A DNA stretch of 33,527 nt from a virus, in IMG/VR virus record IMGVR_UViG_3300046004_001823, positions 1 to 33,527 of that record. One strand, written 5' to 3'. Below, in pieces: positions 8,131 to 17,644 of the stretch. Under the pieces are notes generated by a model. That model saw nothing but the letters and a program-made list of their open reading frames with translations. It had not been told where the DNA came from and did no database searches. The first letter of the stretch is position 1. Each line of letters opens with the position of its first letter. The translations under genes and the position numbers were made by a program.

Positions 8131-9135
8131 ATGCCCGTTCCCGCCCTGCTGAATCAAGTCGCCGGCTACATGGCGAAGGTGGAGGCCGTGTACGGCACCG
8201 CCGAGACGTTGACCAACACGACCGACGGTGTCTTCCCGTACCTCGGCGACGGCTTGCCGCCTGCCCCGGCGGCGCTCGAGTACCTGTTCGACGGCAACAT
8301 CGGCCGCGACATCGCGACACTGTTCCCCGCCCGGAGCGTGGCCCCGAACGGCCGCGGTCGCAAGGCCGAGTTCCCGGTGCTGTTCAAGGGCGCGGGCGTC
8401 ACCTACAGCGCGCTCGTGTTGCCGCCGCGTGAAGTGGATCTGATGCTCCAGGCGGCGGGCTTCGACCGCACGTTCGCGACGGCGGCGCACACCTACACGC
8501 CGACGGCCGCGGGCACGGGCTACAAGTCGCTGACGTTTGGCCACTACGCGCAGGGCAAGGCGCACGTGATGGCGGGCGCGCTGGCCGATTGGTCGTTCGA
8601 CTTCAACGACCTGGGCGTGCCGACGCATTCCTTCGCGTTGCAGGGCATCGGCGGTCTGCCGACGACGCTCTCGCTGCCGACGATCTCGTACGAATACGGC
8701 AGCATCATCCCGCCCGTCTCGGCGGGCTCGGTGGTCAGCATCGGCACGTGGGTCGCGCCGATTGTGAAGGGCGGCAGCTTCAAGCTGAACCGCAACCTCG
8801 GCACCGCCCGCGCCCGCATCACGGACGCCGGTGGGCATCTCGGCTTCGTGCCGGGCGCCATGAAGCCGGAACTCACGCTGATGGTCGAGCAGACGGCGCT
8901 CGTGGCGTCCCCGTTCCACACGACGGGCGGCATTGCCCCGGACGCGCTGCGGGAAGCGGCGACGCCGATCACGGTCTCCGCGCGCTTTGGCACCTCGACC
9001 TTCAACCGCTTCACGGTGACGCTGAACAACGCGCAGCTGGTGGACGTCAAGCCGGCCGCCGACGATGCCATCGCCATGTACGAGCTGACGTTCCGCGGCT
9101 CGGGCAGCAACGCGGTCGCCGTCCTGTTCGACTGA
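8131..9135 (+). CDS. Major tail tube protein
   Basis: A 334-aa protein placed just before the tail chaperone and tape measure, where siphoviruses encode the tube subunit that polymerises into the tail. It is rich in beta strands, Gly, Thr and Ala. It has the tube-like start (VAGYMAKVEAVYGTAETLT), a central repeat of long strands, and a C-terminal strand pair (DDAIAMYELTFRGSG) common in tube proteins. It is longer than lambda gpV (246 aa), so it may carry an extra surface domain. AGGAG at 8118-8122 is a clear ribosome site for ATG 8131, one of few non-overlapping starts here, which fits high expression. Confidence 0.75.
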   Translation: MPVPALLNQVAGYMAKVEAVYGTAETLTNTTDGVFPYLGDGLPPAPAALEYLFDGNIGRDIATLFPARSVAPNGRGRKAEFPVLFKGAGVTYSALVLPPREVDLMLQAAGFDRTFATAAHTYTPTAAGTGYKSLTFGHYAQGKAHVMAGALADWSFDFNDLGVPTHSFALQGIGGLPTTLSLPTISYEYGSIIPPVSAGSVVSIGTWVAPIVKGGSFKLNRNLGTARARITDAGGHLGFVPGAMKPELTLMVEQTALVASPFHTTGGIAPDALREAATPITVSARFGTSTFNRFTVTLNNAQLVDVKPAADDAIAMYELTFRGSGSNAVAVLFD

Positions 9136-9136
9136 C

Positions 9137-9775
9137 GTGGCCTTCACGGCAAAAGCGGTCACGGCGTCTACGGCCCCGTGGCCGCTTGCGGTATCTGGCC
9201 GCAGGTATTGGGTGCAGCCGGTCTCGGCGGCGCTCTTGCTCCGCCTCTTGCCCGCGATGCGCGTGGCCGACACGGCCGACGCCGCGCTGACCGACCTCCT
9301 GCGGGCCGCCCTCGGGCCGCGTCGGTGGTTCCGAGACCCCGTGCGGATGGCGCGCCGCTTGCCGCTCGGCATCCTCGCGCACGTCCTCGACCGCATTCTT
9401 GCGGTGCCAGGGCACGACGCCGACCCCTCGCTCGACCCTGAAGCGGCCCTGATCGCCGCGCACCGCAAGCTGGCGCACCCGGACGAACACCGCACGGGGC
9501 CGTCGTTAGCCTTGGCCGCGCTCACGTGCGAGGTGCGGCTCGGTGCCGGGTGGTACTTCGCCCCCGATCGCTGGCCCACCGCGGACGGCTACGCGCCGAT
9601 GGCGGCGGTGTGGACCACCTACGGCGGACTGATGGCGCTCGATGCGGGCGCGCAACTGTCCGCGGCAAACGCGGCACGACTGGCCGCGAGCACCGACAAG
9701 GGCGTCGAACGCGCCTACCGTGCGCTGCACAAAGCTGCGTATCCCCCCGACCCCACGATGCGAGGCGCGGCGTAA
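9137..9775 (+). CDS. Putative tail assembly chaperone
   Basis: A 212-aa mainly helical protein lying exactly between tail tube and tape measure, the conserved slot for tail assembly chaperones that coat the tape measure during tail building. The sequence (WVQPVSAALLLRLLPAMRVA near the start; ERAYRALHKAAYPPDP near the end) matches no family I can name. Lambda-like phages make a longer chaperone by -1 frameshifting. Here a run of six C (9743-9748, read TAT CCC CCC GAC) lies near the end, and the -1 frame runs open into the tape measure gene. GTG 9137 follows the tube stop by one base. The stop shares a base with ATG 9775. Confidence 0.5.
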   Translation: MAFTAKAVTASTAPWPLAVSGRRYWVQPVSAALLLRLLPAMRVADTADAALTDLLRAALGPRRWFRDPVRMARRLPLGILAHVLDRILAVPGHDADPSLDPEAALIAAHRKLAHPDEHRTGPSLALAALTCEVRLGAGWYFAPDRWPTADGYAPMAAVWTTYGGLMALDAGAQLSAANAARLAASTDKGVERAYRALHKAAYPPDPTMRGAA

Positions 9776-12384
9776 TGGCAGAGAAAACGATCAAGGTCGT
9801 GATTGACGGGCAAGAGATGGTCAGCACCGCTGCGAAGAAAGCAGAGGGGTCGATCGAGAGTTTCAGCTCCAAGGTCAAGAATCTGCTCGCGCCGCTGGCC
9901 GCGCTCGGGATTGGTGCCGCGCTGGGTGGATTCTTCAAGAAGGCCATTGAGGAGTCGCTCGAGGGCGAGCAGTCCATGCAGCGGATGCAGTCGGCCGTGG
10001 AGAATGCCGGCACGTCGTTCGCGCAGATGCGCCCCAAAATCGACAGCACGATCGGCGACCTGACGCGGCTGACGGTCTACACCGACGACCAGCTCATGGC
10101 GGCATTTTCCGACATGACCATCCAGACCGGCGACGCGGATGGCGCCCTCGCCAACCTCGGGTTGGCGGCGGATCTCGCGGCGGCTAAGTCGATCCCGCTG
10201 GAAGCGGCCTCGTCGGCAATTGGCAAAGCGGTCGCGGGCAACACCAAAGCACTCGGCATGCTGATCCCAGAGCTCAAAGGCTCCAGCGATATGATTGGCG
10301 ACCTGCGGATCAAGGTCGAAGGCACCGCCGAACAGATGGGCGGCACCTTTGCCGGCTCGGTGGAGCGCGCCAAGAACCAGTTTTCGGAGTTTGCGCAGGC
10401 CGTCGGTGATGCGATCCTCGGCGCCGACAGTATGCAGGGGAGCGGCAATATCCTGGTGGATACGCTCGCCGACATGGCCAAGTGGGTGGAGGACAACAGC
10501 GAACAGATTGGACTCCTGGTCGATGTCCTGAAGCTGGCGGGCATGGCCATCTGGGAAGCTTTAGCCCCCGCCCTGACGATGCTCGGCAAGATCGCGAAGC
10601 CGATCCTCGGCGGCTTCGTGGCGTTGGTGGCTGAGATGTCGTTCGCGCTCCGCTCGTGGGCGGTGTTTTCGCAGGACACGTTCGGCAAGGTCGTCACCAA
10701 CATCGCCAACTTCGGGCAGTCGGTGGCGGGCCTGCTCAGGAAGGTCGGCATCGATCTGAATACCGAAGGGCTCGACCGGATGAAGTCCTACGGCGAGGCG
10801 CAGACGAAGGAGGCCGACGGCCGCTGGACCTCGCTGACCGGCGAGCATAAGGCGTTCTGGGACAAGTTCACCGACACGGCCAAGACCGGCGAAGCGAACA
10901 CGGTGAAGGCACTGCAAACGGGCAGCACCGACTCCATCGCGGAAATCAAAAAGCGCGCGGGAGAAGTCGACGCCGAAGCCAAGAAAATGAAGGAGGCGCT
11001 CGAGAAGAACCTCGGGCCGCCGGTCGCCACCATGATCGCCTTGACGGAAGGCGCGATAAGGAAGCTGGGCGAGGCCGCCAAGGAGCAGCTCCCGCCCGAA
11101 ACGGCACAAAAGTTCAGCGAGCACATGGAGTCGCTGGCGGCCAACGCGGAACTGGTGCGTCAGCGGTTGACGGACTCGACGCCGGCCGTCAACGAGGCGC
11201 GCGATAGTACGAGCGATATGGCGCAACAAACCGCCAGCATTGCCCGCGCTGGACTCGAAGCGGCGCAAGCGTTCGGCGTCATGAGCGATGGGGCTGCAAA
11301 AACGCTGAGCAGCGTCATCACGCTGGGCGAAAGCATAGCCCTGGTGGCCGGTGGCGATCCGTCCGCCATCCCGGCAATGATTGCCAGCGCCGCCAACTTG
11401 ATCTCGCAGATGGTGAGCGATGGTGGGCGGAAGAAGCTGATCTCGGACAACACCCGCGAGATGGAGCGTCTGCGGCTCGAGCTTGGCAACCTGTCGCTGA
11501 ACGTCTCCGGCGATGATTTCGCCAAGATTCGCAGCGCGCTCGGCGAAGTGATGCCGCAACTGCGTGGTGGCCGCGGCGCCGCAAATACGACCGACATCGT
11601 CAACGCACTCGCCAAGCGTGGACTCGGCATGGGCGACTTGAAGAAGCTCGCCGACCAGTTGGGCATCCGCATCTTTTCCGACTCCGGCGCCCTTAGTGTC
11701 GATGGAATCAAGCAGCTCTTCGAGTCGATGGGGTTGGTCGAGCTTGGGCAGTTCGGGCAAGACTACGCCTCCCAGAGACAGTCGACCGAGTCCGGGTTTG
11801 GCGTCAACAAGACCGGCGACCTCGGGCAGATCGGCGAGCTCGGCGCGCTGGGTGGCCGGTTCTCGTCAGCGCTGGCGGGCGTGGTCGACGTCGCAAACCT
11901 TGCGGACACGCGCGACCGGCTCAAAGGGCTGTTTGAGCGGATGCAAACGGGCGGGCTGTCTGCCGCGGACTTGGGCGGCCTGACGGGCTCCGAGTTCTTG
12001 GCTTTTGTCACGGACCTCATCAGCCGCATCGACAACCTGAGTCCAAGCACCGGGCCGACGGGCGGTGGAGCAGCGGGCGGCGGCGGCAGCGGCAGCGGCA
12101 GCGCGGGCTCCAGCGGCGGCGCTACGGTCCCCGTCAAGACGCTGGCCGACGTGCTGGATGGCGTCGTCGCGCAGACCACGGCGCTCGGCACCTACCACGT
12201 CAAGCATCTCAGCATCGCCACGGACCATCTCGCCGAAGCCAAAATGCACACCGGCATACTGACCGAGATCGCGGCGAATACGCGGGCGCTGACCAACGGT
12301 GGCATCGAGGACATCGTGGATAAGGCGCTCGCCGCCAAGCAATCCATCGCCGGGTTGTCGGGCGGTGCGGGGCCGTCGTTTTGA
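9775..12384 (+). CDS. Tape measure protein
   Basis: An 869-aa protein that spans the tail tube lumen and sets tail length, then leaves during DNA ejection. It is long, helical and Ala/Gln/Lys-rich. A hydrophobic stretch lies near residues 36-55 (LLAPLAALGIGAALGGFF) and another near 255-290 (LTMLGKIAKPILGGFVALVA), as in known tape measures. Around residue 760-785 a Gly/Ser linker separates a C-terminal helical piece likely to contact the tail tip. At roughly 1.5 angstroms per residue the tail would be about 130 nm. The frame is open upstream to 9526, but that part is a shadow; ATG 9775 is the start. Confidence 0.9.
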   Translation: MAEKTIKVVIDGQEMVSTAAKKAEGSIESFSSKVKNLLAPLAALGIGAALGGFFKKAIEESLEGEQSMQRMQSAVENAGTSFAQMRPKIDSTIGDLTRLTVYTDDQLMAAFSDMTIQTGDADGALANLGLAADLAAAKSIPLEAASSAIGKAVAGNTKALGMLIPELKGSSDMIGDLRIKVEGTAEQMGGTFAGSVERAKNQFSEFAQAVGDAILGADSMQGSGNILVDTLADMAKWVEDNSEQIGLLVDVLKLAGMAIWEALAPALTMLGKIAKPILGGFVALVAEMSFALRSWAVFSQDTFGKVVTNIANFGQSVAGLLRKVGIDLNTEGLDRMKSYGEAQTKEADGRWTSLTGEHKAFWDKFTDTAKTGEANTVKALQTGSTDSIAEIKKRAGEVDAEAKKMKEALEKNLGPPVATMIALTEGAIRKLGEAAKEQLPPETAQKFSEHMESLAANAELVRQRLTDSTPAVNEARDSTSDMAQQTASIARAGLEAAQAFGVMSDGAAKTLSSVITLGESIALVAGGDPSAIPAMIASAANLISQMVSDGGRKKLISDNTREMERLRLELGNLSLNVSGDDFAKIRSALGEVMPQLRGGRGAANTTDIVNALAKRGLGMGDLKKLADQLGIRIFSDSGALSVDGIKQLFESMGLVELGQFGQDYASQRQSTESGFGVNKTGDLGQIGELGALGGRFSSALAGVVDVANLADTRDRLKGLFERMQTGGLSAADLGGLTGSEFLAFVTDLISRIDNLSPSTGPTGGGAAGGGGSGSGSAGSSGGATVPVKTLADVLDGVVAQTTALGTYHVKHLSIATDHLAEAKMHTGILTEIAANTRALTNGGIEDIVDKALAAKQSIAGLSGGAGPSF

Positions 12385-15300
12385 GCGCGCCGATTCTGCA
12401 AGTCTGGTCGGCGCCCAAGTGCCAGAGCGACGCACAGCCGATCGCGGCGTTGCCGTCCGTCACGTCGGCGCAGATCACGGAAACGATCAACGGCACGGAC
12501 TCGGGCACGATCCGCGTGCCGGCCGACGTGGCTCGAGCGGCCGGCATCGCCGAAGGGCGGATCATTCGGGCGATCGTGCCGCTCCGTGGCGTCGTCGAGT
12601 GGGTCATCACGTCGGTCGCCGACAGCACATCAGGCACGACGGTCTCCGTGACGCTCGGCCCTGTGCGCCAGCTGCTGGCCCTGCGCGGCTTCGTGCGCGA
12701 ACAGACGGGCACCGCGGTGTCGCTGTCCTTCGCGCCGTCCGCGATGACGGTGACGGACCTGCTTACCCGCTACGTGCTCACCAATCTGGCCGAGGACGGA
12801 CTCGCGTGGCTCTCTCTCGGCACCATCGAGTACACGGACACGATCGACACCGGGTCCTTCAGCGCGATCCGCCGCGGCGGACTGCTGGCCCTCATCGAGA
12901 AGACGACGGGCTACGAGGTACAACTGCGCCGCCTCGACAACGACGCCGGCTACGCGATCGACGTGCTCGAGCGGCGCGGCGCGGATCTGCCGACGCTGTT
13001 GATGGAGGCGCCCGCGACGGCGACGGCGATCAGTCGCATCCGCGATCTCGCGCAGACGGCGACAGCGGTCGTGCCGGTGGGCACCGACGGGAAGGTGCTC
13101 GGCGAGGTGGACTGGGTGGGCGGCGCGGCGTCCGGCACCGGTCCGTTCTACATCCCGCTGACGGATCCCGCGGGCGGTGCGCCCCCGATCCGTGAAGACG
13201 ACCAGTTCGCGGGCGCGTTCCTGCGGTTGGCGGACGGCTCGGTCCTCGCGGTGACCGGATCACGGGCCAGCGACAGCGCCGTGCGCGTGGACGCGGTCGG
13301 GAGCTACGTCTCGGGGCAGTCGGTCATCCTCTGCGAGACGACCGCGGGGCGCCCGATCTCGGTGATCGCCTCGCCCTCGGCGCTGGCTGATGCGCGGGGG
13401 CTGATCGTCGCCAAGGTCACGGCCCGCGGCTCACGCCAGGAGCGGACCCTCACCCCCAACGCAGGCTTTGAGACGGGCGCGACCTCGTGGACGGAGGTCA
13501 ACAGTTCGGGTCCGGTCGTGGGTATCGCCCGCGACGAGCTTGGGCGCACGCTGGCGATGGCGGCCAACGGCACCCGCGGCGCCGGCACCGCGACCGCCAC
13601 GCCGTTCTCGGTGAAGTCGCTCCCGCCGAGCACGTGGATCCGGCGCGGCGACTCGCTCGTGGTCTCGGGCCAGACCTACACCATCACGGCGGACGCGATC
13701 CCGACGACGGGCGGCGCGCTCACGCTCAGTATCTCGCCGGTGCTGGTCGGGTCGCTGTCGAATGGCAATCCGGTCACGCTGGTGCGAAAAGAGCAGCGCA
13801 CGCTGACGGCCGACGGGGCGCAGTCGGCCGCGAGCCCGATCCTCGTCTTCACGGATAGCAACACGGACAACCTGCCGCTGGCCGACGGCACGCTCTCGAT
13901 CCCCGCCACGGGGCCGGGGGGCGCCGTCACCGGCACGACGACGGCGGCCCGAGCGCGGTACACCAAGAACCGCGCGGCGGGCGTGCTGTTCGTGGATGTC
14001 TCGATCGGGGGCGATGCGTACGCGGCGCCGACGGATGGGTGGTCCACGCTCAGTGCATCGGGTGTGACGTCACTCACCAACCCGCAGCAGCTCGGCGAAC
14101 TGATAAACAACGGCCGCATCCGGTTCTTTGCCGACCACGCCGCAAACGGCGTCGTGGTCGGATCGGTGATCGTGGCGCCGTATGCCCATACCATCACCGG
14201 ACAGATCGAGCGCGTGATCGGGGCGTGGCCCTACACGGTGACCGCGGTGACGACCGATGGCGCGAACGAGTGGTGCGCCGTGTCCCCGTCCACGCTGGGG
14301 GGTCGCGTCACCGCCACGATTGGGTCGGGCCCGTTCATGACCAACGCCGCCACGACGCTGCCGTATCTCTTGAGCAACACGACCATCGCCACGGCCGCCT
14401 CGGCCACGCTGACGCACACCCGTGAGACACGAGAGCTGCTGGCGAGCGGCACGCAGTCGGCCGGCACCGCGAGCCTCGTGTTCCAAGCCGACCCCGTCAT
14501 CGCCCGGCGCGATTGGACGAGCGCCGACACGCTCGAGGTCGGGCGCAGCCTCAACGACGCCGCGATCCAGATCACGTCGGGGACGATCGCCTTTATCTCG
14601 GGCGTCGGGTACGAGATCACCTGCACCATCAATCTCGCGGGCAGCACGGTGCAGAGTCTCCCGACGAGCGACTACACGGGCGCCAACGCGGGGCGGGCCG
14701 TCTATCAGGTGCGGACGTCGTCGTTTTCGACGCTGTACGCGATGTCGCTCTATTCGATCAGCGGCACCACGCTGAAGTTCCGCAGCACGGCCGCCCTCAA
14801 CACGGGGTGGACCATCCCCGCGCAAACACGCACCGGCTCGTGGGTCGCGTACTACTCGCACACGATCACGGGCTCGGCGTCGTGGGCCGCCACGGGTCGC
14901 GTCACCCTCGCCATCAGTGCGACCCCGACGGGGGTCACGTACGCCCGCGGCGATCGGGTGTGGGCGAACTGGCACACGCGGGCCGTCCACGGCGACAGCA
15001 CCCTGCTGCGGACGCACGCCGCCGTCAGTAGTGGCGCGACCAGCATCCAGCTGTATGGCAACGACCGCTGGGCCAGCGGCGACGATGCGACGGTCTCGCA
15101 GCCCTGCACGCTCTACCGCGTGGCCGCGACGCACTCCACGATCCCGCGCCCAGGCGAAACGGTCATCGCGGCCGCTGACGCGCAGGCCAACGGCAGCGGC
15201 ATCGCGGCCGTCACGCTCACCGCTGTCAACGCGAACGCCATCACGGCCGACGTCCCGGTGACGCTCACCCGCCCCGTCCTGCTCGGCCCCCAAGACCGCA

Positions 15301-15998
15301 CTGACGGCAGCGTCCTCCGGCTGCTCTCCGCGCCCGGGTCCGCGACCCCGAGCATCTCCATCGGGGCCGTGCAAAGCGGGCCTGTGTGGGTGCCCGTGGC
15401 AGCGGGCGAGGCCGTCACGGTGACCGCCGTGGCGCGATTCCGCGTGACGGCCGAGTCGCTGGCCGTTGGTCAGGCGCCGCTCGTGGCGATCGTGAACCTG
15501 ACCACGAATACCGTGCTCGCCCGCGGGACGATCACGGCCACGACGGTCTACGAGGCGCCGTACGGCGAGGTGCAATGCGTGGCGACGGCGACGATCACGG
15601 CCGGCGCGTCGCTTGCCCTGCGCCTCTACGGCGGCAGCAGCAGCAGCGTCGGCCGCTGGCACGTCTGTACCGACGCCTCGCTCTATGTGGGCACCGACGT
15701 GCTGCCCTATGCCGCGGGCGCGCGCTCGCGGGTCGGCTTCCAGCGCGGGCAGGACGTGCTGGCGCAGCGGAAGACCTCGGCGCGCTATGTCGTCCGCGGC
15801 GTGGACACGGCAACGCTCGATGCCACCGGCACCCCGGTGCAGATCGGGCAGCGCGTCCGGCTGCGCGCCGCGTCTCTCGACCTCGACACGACCGAGCGCA
15901 TCGTGGCGCTTACGTGGCGATGGCCCGGGGCCGAGCTGGTGGAGATGGAATGCGCGGCACTCACGCCGCGTCTCACTGACGTCGAGGTGTCGACATGA
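12381..15998 (+). CDS. Large tail-tip hub protein with inserted beta domains
   Basis: A 1205-aa tail-tip protein. Residues 1 to about 370 look like a baseplate-hub/Tal N-terminal region (FSAIRRGGLLALIEKTTGYE, AISRIRDLAQTATAVVPVGT). The last 85 residues (RYVVRGVDTATLDATGTPVQ, RIVALTWRWPGAELVEMECA) look like the closing part of the same hub. Between them lie about 750 residues of Thr/Gly/Ala-rich beta domains, including a carbohydrate-binding-like start (NAGFETGATSWTEV, near 357). Two related units begin RTLTADGAQSAASPILVF (about 472) and RELLASGTQSAGTASLVF (about 683). It probably binds the host surface while anchoring the tip. Start is TTG 12381, overlapping the tape measure stop. Confidence 0.7.
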   Translation: MSAPILQVWSAPKCQSDAQPIAALPSVTSAQITETINGTDSGTIRVPADVARAAGIAEGRIIRAIVPLRGVVEWVITSVADSTSGTTVSVTLGPVRQLLALRGFVREQTGTAVSLSFAPSAMTVTDLLTRYVLTNLAEDGLAWLSLGTIEYTDTIDTGSFSAIRRGGLLALIEKTTGYEVQLRRLDNDAGYAIDVLERRGADLPTLLMEAPATATAISRIRDLAQTATAVVPVGTDGKVLGEVDWVGGAASGTGPFYIPLTDPAGGAPPIREDDQFAGAFLRLADGSVLAVTGSRASDSAVRVDAVGSYVSGQSVILCETTAGRPISVIASPSALADARGLIVAKVTARGSRQERTLTPNAGFETGATSWTEVNSSGPVVGIARDELGRTLAMAANGTRGAGTATATPFSVKSLPPSTWIRRGDSLVVSGQTYTITADAIPTTGGALTLSISPVLVGSLSNGNPVTLVRKEQRTLTADGAQSAASPILVFTDSNTDNLPLADGTLSIPATGPGGAVTGTTTAARARYTKNRAAGVLFVDVSIGGDAYAAPTDGWSTLSASGVTSLTNPQQLGELINNGRIRFFADHAANGVVVGSVIVAPYAHTITGQIERVIGAWPYTVTAVTTDGANEWCAVSPSTLGGRVTATIGSGPFMTNAATTLPYLLSNTTIATAASATLTHTRETRELLASGTQSAGTASLVFQADPVIARRDWTSADTLEVGRSLNDAAIQITSGTIAFISGVGYEITCTINLAGSTVQSLPTSDYTGANAGRAVYQVRTSSFSTLYAMSLYSISGTTLKFRSTAALNTGWTIPAQTRTGSWVAYYSHTITGSASWAATGRVTLAISATPTGVTYARGDRVWANWHTRAVHGDSTLLRTHAAVSSGATSIQLYGNDRWASGDDATVSQPCTLYRVAATHSTIPRPGETVIAAADAQANGSGIAAVTLTAVNANAITADVPVTLTRPVLLGPQDRTDGSVLRLLSAPGSATPSISIGAVQSGPVWVPVAAGEAVTVTAVARFRVTAESLAVGQAPLVAIVNLTTNTVLARGTITATTVYEAPYGEVQCVATATITAGASLALRLYGGSSSSVGRWHVCTDASLYVGTDVLPYAAGARSRVGFQRGQDVLAQRKTSARYVVRGVDTATLDATGTPVQIGQRVRLRAASLDLDTTERIVALTWRWPGAELVEMECAALTPRLTDVEVST

Positions 15999-16792
15999 GT
16001 ATCTGGATCAATGATCGACCATTGAGCGCCCTGGTCACGGCGATCACCGGGCTTGATGGCTACCTCGCGCCGGACGCGCCGGCCCGCGAGCTCGTCGCGC
16101 TGTCCAATAGCGCGGCCATCGTCGGCAGCACGGTCACGGTGTCGCCGCGCACGATCACGGTCACCGTGGACATTGTCACGGAGTCGCTGCTGGATCGCCA
16201 GACGATGCTGGATGCCCTCGCGCGCGAGACCCGTGGCCGGCTGGTGCTTCGGACGGCCGACCGACCAGATCGCGAGATCAGTGTCGTGTGCCAGGGGACC
16301 GGCCTCACGTTCTACGACCAGCCGCTCGCGGTCAGCGCGGCGTCGCTCATGCTGACGTTCGTCGCGCCCGATCCCGTGTGGATGGACCGCGAGCCGCTGG
16401 TGCTGGGCCTCAGCAGCACGCGGGTGCCCTGTCCGCTCGGCACCGCCACCGTCGCGCCCGCGCTCACGCTGTACGGCGGCACCGTGGTGAACCCCGTCGT
16501 GATTGTGCGCGCCGCCAGCGGCGAGGAAGTCGGCCGGCTGACCCTGACGGGCTCGCTCGTGAGCACGGGGGCGCTGGTCATCGACGCGGCCGCGCAGACC
16601 CTCGAGCACGTCGTGGCGGGCGTGCGGCAGACGGGCGCCACGGTCGGTCTCGCGTGGCTCACGAGCGGCACCTTCCCGCTGCTGGACCCTTCCGACGCCG
16701 ACGCCGCGCAGTCGGCGTGGCCGACCATCGAACTGAGCGCGTCGAGTGGGACGCCGACGGGCGTGCTGACGTACGCCAGGAGATACTCGTGA
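15995..16792 (+). CDS. Distal tail (Dit)-like protein
   Basis: A 265-aa protein resembling siphovirus distal tail proteins, which form the hexameric ring between the tail tube and the hub. The N-terminal half shows the Dit-like pattern of strands around a short helix (SLLDRQTMLDALARETRGRL followed by LVLRTADRPDREISVVCQGT, and FVAPDPVWMDREP). The second half is a beta domain that could be galectin-like. In most siphoviruses Dit precedes the hub; here it follows the hub. ATG 15995 overlaps the upstream stop, and its stop overlaps GTG 16789. Confidence 0.6.
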   Translation: MSIWINDRPLSALVTAITGLDGYLAPDAPARELVALSNSAAIVGSTVTVSPRTITVTVDIVTESLLDRQTMLDALARETRGRLVLRTADRPDREISVVCQGTGLTFYDQPLAVSAASLMLTFVAPDPVWMDREPLVLGLSSTRVPCPLGTATVAPALTLYGGTVVNPVVIVRAASGEEVGRLTLTGSLVSTGALVIDAAAQTLEHVVAGVRQTGATVGLAWLTSGTFPLLDPSDADAAQSAWPTIELSASSGTPTGVLTYARRYS

Positions 16793-17535
16793 TCCGCATC
16801 CCACCCCCGACGACCCGCCACGCCGGCGCCCCCGACGTGCGCGCTCGGGCGCTCTTCCGCTGGCAGGCCCGCGCCCTCACCACGACCGCGATCACGGGGC
16901 AGGAGGGCGCCCTCGTGCGGGCGGCCACGGGCACGGCGGTCGATAGCACCGGCGCCACCTACACGGCCGTGCATTCGATGCCGCGGTGGGAGTCGCGCAC
17001 CTTCGGCGACGGCGCACGCGTCGGGCTCCGTCTCGCGGCCGACGATCTCGCCTGGCCGGTGCTCTGGACGCCGCGCACGGCGTCGCTGCTCGTGGAGTGT
17101 GCCGAGGCCGGCACGCGCACCACGGCCGGCGCGGGCCTGCTGTATGTGGGCAACGACGCCCAGTCCGGCGCCCGCTGGACGCTCGACAGCACGGGCACGA
17201 ATTACCGCGCCACGGTCCACAACGGCACCACGAGCGTCAGCGCGACGCTCAGCACGGCGACCCCGACCACCGGCCAGGGCGCCTACCTGCTCATGCAAGT
17301 CGAGGACACCGGCACGACCTGGCGTGTCCGCCTCCTGCTCAGCCTCCCCAGCGGATTCGGCGAGACGGTCACCGGCTGGAGCAGCACCATCGCGCGGGCC
17401 GCCACGTTTGGCGCCGCGCCGCAGCTCCGCCTGAATCGCGTCGGCAGTGCGGGCACACCGGGCTCGACATGGGTGGCGCAGGTCGCGGTCGTGGCCGGAC
17501 TTCGCACGACGACCGACGTGCTGGAGGACTGCTAA
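16789..17535 (+). CDS. Beta-rich tail protein, LamG/lectin-like
   Basis: A 248-aa protein with a jelly-roll-like pattern: alternating strands with WTLDSTGTNYRATVHNGTTS, AYLLMQVEDTGTTWRVRLLL and a closing TWVAQVAVVAGLRTTTDVLE strand. This resembles concanavalin/LamG-type domains in phage adhesion proteins. It is probably a tail-tip or fibre part that touches surface glycans. The family is not certain. GTG 16789 overlaps the Dit-like stop and follows AGGAG at 16778-16782. The frame upstream of it is a shadow. The stop shares a base with the start of a 25-codon mini-ORF at 17535-17612. Confidence 0.55.
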   Translation: MIRIPPPTTRHAGAPDVRARALFRWQARALTTTAITGQEGALVRAATGTAVDSTGATYTAVHSMPRWESRTFGDGARVGLRLAADDLAWPVLWTPRTASLLVECAEAGTRTTAGAGLLYVGNDAQSGARWTLDSTGTNYRATVHNGTTSVSATLSTATPTTGQGAYLLMQVEDTGTTWRVRLLLSLPSGFGETVTGWSSTIARAATFGAAPQLRLNRVGSAGTPGSTWVAQVAVVAGLRTTTDVLEDC

Positions 17536-17612
17536 TGCCGACCATGGAGCCGGGCACGGCGCGGCCTCGGCATTCCCATCCGTTGGACCGTGATCGATGC
17601 GCTGCGCCGTAG
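17535..17612 (+). CDS. 25-codon mini-ORF over promoter-like element (doubtful)
   Basis: The frame begins at ATG 17535 in a TAATG overlap with the preceding stop and ends inside the promoter-like element at 17579-17613. Its peptide is Pro/Arg/His-rich and unlike any family I know. It is probably untranslated or a leftover gene start after recombination. Confidence 0.2.
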   Translation: MPTMEPGTARPRHSHPLDRDRCAAP

Positions 17613-17613
17613 G
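17579..17613 (+). promoter_or_regulatory. Promoter-like element, copy B (lysis block)
   Basis: TCCGTTGGACCGT (17579-17591), nine variable bases, then GCTGCGCCGTAGG (17601-17613). It matches copy A at 2956-2990 in 25 of 26 block positions with the same spacing, and a further TGGCG follows each copy after a one-base offset. It precedes the lysis cassette by about 95 bases, so a role as the promoter or activator site for lysis genes is likely. The spacer differs between copies, as expected between two contact boxes. Confidence 0.55.
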
Positions 17614-17644
17614 TGGCGCGGCCGGCGTGCGTCAGCTTGCAGGC

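Noticed and set aside
9526-9774. N-terminal extension of the tape measure
   Set aside because: It is a shadow of the chaperone-like gene; kept only as the target frame of a possible -1 slip.
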